A DNA stretch of 10,883 nt, taken from the NCBI GenBank assembly GCA_016765335.1, contig JAESQE010000387.1, positions 1 to 10,883 on the forward strand, written 5' to 3'. The notes beneath the pieces were generated by a model. That model ran no database searches and was not told the DNA's origin. It saw nothing but the letters and a program-made list of their open reading frames with translations. The DNA comes from Planctomycetaceae bacterium (GTDB taxonomy: Bacteria; Planctomycetota; Planctomycetia; Planctomycetales; Planctomycetaceae). Both the position numbers and the translations under genes were made by a program. Shown piece by piece: positions 9,102 through 10,883 of this stretch. The stretch's first letter is position 1. Each line of letters opens with the position of its first letter.

Positions 9102-9124
9102 TTTACTTCAACCTACCAAGGCCA

Positions 9125-10357
9125 TTACTGGCTCGGCTTGGCTGATTTGAAACTGTAGTCGGGGTGCTTTTGTTGCCATTGTTTCCAGAAGTCGCTGGGA
9201 TGTGTGTTTCTCCACAATGCCAGGGCGCTGCCTACGTGGCTGAAGAATGTGTACCGCTGAAAGATTTCCTGGTCGGATTGCTCTTTAGTTGTTTTAATGA
9301 TCCACTGAGCAGCCTTTTCAATTTGTTCACGGGGCGGATGCAATTCCTGCGGTGCCAACGCCAACCATTCCAGATGATGACCGGTCGCGATGACGGTATC
9401 TTTAAGTTCATCATCTCGCGGATCGATTAATGCATCGGCTCCCTGATCCCAGTTAGAAGGCCAATGACCATCTTCAAATTGGGAAGCTGTGATTAAATCT
9501 CGCACGTAGGCTAAGTGATCGTAAACTTTTTTTTGTACGGGATCTGAGAGAATGTCGAATTCTTCGTCGAGCCTCCATAATAAAATAAGTGAGTAAACCC
9601 GATGTGTGCCGCTACAAACACCTTTTTCCAATCGACCTCGAATGAGCCGCTGCGCTAACAAATCGAAAGACATCATTCGACCGTCAGCGGATCGCCATTG
9701 CTTTGTCGGAGATAGCCATAAACCAAACGCCATCGCGGTCCACTCCGCTTCGCGTTCATCGAGCTGAAAATCCCGAAGCGATTCTTCCACGATATTTCTT
9801 AATGTCGCTTGCCGCTGCGTGGGCAAAAAGACCGGTTCATCCAAACTGGCCCCTGCTTCTGTGATGCAGGCCAGCATATGATCGTGATGCACAGAAATAC
9901 TACGAGTACGGCCCCAATTTACACCGACTCCCGAATTGCGATCCTGTAACAATGGCTGAGTCTGCTCGTCCCAGGAAAGAAGGAAGGTGCTATGATCGAG
10001 CAGGAACCCTTGAAGTTCTTTTCCCGATAACACACCAGAATTCTTAAACGTGGCATCGACGGACCAGGTTCGAATAGCATGTTCCACCAGGTTGGGACGC
10101 AAACCAACGCGTTCAAACTTGGGTCGAACCTGCCAAAGCACCGCAGCTAAATCTTCATCAGAAACCATTTCCGGACGATCATAAAGCGGTTCAATTCGTA
10201 ACGGTTCAGTACGTGGGATCTCCACGGAAGTCATCACAGATTTTCCGGTGACTTCCTGCTTGAGTGTTCGTTTTGCTTCTGGTGATGCCAACGTGAATGC
10301 CACGAGCAATCCCAGAACAAATACAACTTGAACACTGAAAAATATTTTACTGTTCAT
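9125..10357 (-). CDS. Exported or membrane-anchored protein of unknown function, possible alpha/alpha-toroid fold
   Basis: I do not recognise this 410-residue protein with certainty. Residues 1-24 have a lysine and a hydrophobic stretch ([19 protein letters not shown]), consistent with a Sec signal peptide or a single membrane anchor, so the rest probably lies outside the cytoplasm. The body is helix-rich and Trp-rich. [11 protein letters not shown] (293-303) resembles the QxxDGxW repeat of squalene/terpenoid cyclases and prenyltransferases; GVCSGTHR (246-253), [10 protein letters not shown] (325-334) and [10 protein letters not shown] (374-383) look like helix-end motifs of such a toroid. 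This is pattern resemblance only; no catalytic DxDD motif is seen. The ATG at 10357 is chosen because it gives the signal-like N-terminus; no Shine-Dalgarno is obvious. It converges on ilvD and follows, 118 bp away, a same-strand gene fragment. Confidence 0.85.
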   Translation of the reverse strand: MNSKIFFSVQVVFVLGLLVAFTLASPEAKRTLKQEVTGKSVMTSVEIPRTEPLRIEPLYDRPEMVSDEDLAAVLWQVRPKFERVGLRPNLVEHAIRTWSVDATFKNSGVLSGKELQGFLLDHSTFLLSWDEQTQPLLQDRNSGVGVNWGRTRSISVHHDHMLACITEAGASLDEPVFLPTQRQATLRNIVEESLRDFQLDEREAEWTAMAFGLWLSPTKQWRSADGRMMSFDLLAQRLIRGRLEKGVCSGTHRVYSLILLWRLDEEFDILSDPVQKKVYDHLAYVRDLITASQFEDGHWPSNWDQGADALIDPRDDELKDTVIATGHHLEWLALAPQELHPPREQIEKAAQWIIKTTKEQSDQEIFQRYTFFSHVGSALALWRNTHPSDFWKQWQQKHPDYSFKSAKPSQ

Positions 10358-10431
10358 GGTAGGTACCAGAAAATGTAAACTTCGTTATAAATTTAAAGTT
10401 GGTGTTGAGGTGCATAAGAAACAATCGAATG

Positions 10432-10475
10432 ACCTCGCCTCAACCTCCTTGGGAAGGGGGAGTTAGAGGGGGTTT
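10432..10475. repeat. C/G-rich hairpin repeat (CCCCCTCTAACTCCCCCTT type)
   Basis: On the minus strand the sequence reads CCCCCTCTAACTCCCCCTT followed by CCCAAGGAGGTTGAGGCGAGG. CCTCCTT and AAGGGGG can pair with one G-U wobble around a GGG loop. This resembles the dispersed CCCCCTCTAACTCCCCCTT repeat seen in many environmental genomes. It fills most of the gap between two same-strand genes. No T-tract follows on the minus strand, so it is not a typical intrinsic terminator for the gene upstream of it. Confidence 0.5.
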
Positions 10476-10883
10476 TTAATTCAAAATCGTCTTTTTTCGC
10501 TCAAAAACCGCCCCCAAATTATTTTCGTATTTCAAATCCCAGTCTTCATCTCGTTTGATGGTATTAATGAGCCGAGTACGAAATCGAAAATCAACCACAA
10601 CGGTGTTCACGCCGTATCGGTCCAGTTTGTCTTTCCAATTTGGGGAAGCCGATGCAATATTCAAATAGTCGAGCCAAACATCTCGGGGGACTAAATGAGC
10701 ATGTGAATTCAGAAAGATCTTCATCTCTGGCGGGCCTGCCCACAAGAAATAATCACCCCATTCATATGAATTAAAAACCAGTCCTTGCGGGACATGCTTG
10801 TTCAAATATCCCGTGATTTCAATGGGCGTTTCCCGACTGATCTAATTCACCTGTCGAGACGGAATCAAAATCAATACCTAACT
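10476..10883 (-). CDS. C-terminal end of a probable membrane glycosyltransferase-like protein (partial, frameshifted)
   Basis: The last 100 or so residues read GLVFNSYEWGDYFLWAGPP, then KIFLNSHAHLVPRDVWLDY, then LDRYGVNTVVVDF and a final Tyr/Phe-rich strand ending VFERKK. This matches a pattern I know from the soluble C-terminal part of multi-pass, GT-C-like bacterial membrane proteins (NxYxWGGYLIW...P...VFxDxR...Y...L..Y.VD.VV), whose sugar-transfer role is only inferred. The membrane part would lie to the right, outside the window. The frame is open from a TTG at 10805 and back to a TAG at 10842-10844, but the adjoining upstream sequence in another frame (LGIDFDSVSTGELDQS, up to about 10834) looks like the natural continuation, so one base appears to be in excess near 10829-10834. 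No real start codon is present here. Confidence 0.6.

Overview
The window most resembles a chromosomal segment of a planctomycete or other PVC-group bacterium of moderate GC. The main argument is the giant nucleotide-excision-repair protein: two complete UvrA units fused head to tail, an arrangement known from Chlamydiae and, from memory, planctomycetes. Supporting features are a secreted or anchored protein of unknown function and several dispersed, palindrome-rich intergenic repeats. The phylum call is inference; no rRNA or other direct marker is present.

Layout. Positions 1-392 hold no convincing gene, only repeat-like fragments. A tandem-fused uvrA occupies 393 to about 6841 on the minus strand, with four ABC ATPase cassettes and a C-terminal tail of about 200 residues. 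Its first 27 codons (6761-6841) are in another frame than the rest, so the gene as given has a one-base frameshift at the start. A divergent intergenic region (6842-7199) carries an imperfect inverted-repeat element and a short palindrome near the uvrA start. ilvD (7200-8906, plus strand) encodes a complete dihydroxy-acid dehydratase and ends in a clear intrinsic terminator with a GAGA tetraloop. A 103-bp nested inverted repeat (8975-9077) lies between ilvD and a convergent 410-residue gene of unknown function (9125-10357, minus). Upstream of that gene, after a C/G-rich repeat, is the C-terminal end of a probable membrane glycosyltransferase-like protein (10476 to the window edge, minus), also with an apparent frameshift.

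How the genes relate. uvrA (DNA repair) and ilvD (branched-chain amino acid synthesis) are divergent and have no obvious functional link. The two rightmost genes share a strand and lie 118 bp apart, so they may be co-transcribed, but nothing shows a joint function. No mobile-element genes, CRISPR arrays, tRNAs or rRNAs were seen. The items most worth a second look are the asymmetric double UvrA with its tail, the two frameshifts of opposite sign in short homopolymer contexts, and the repeat families that recur on both sides of uvrA.
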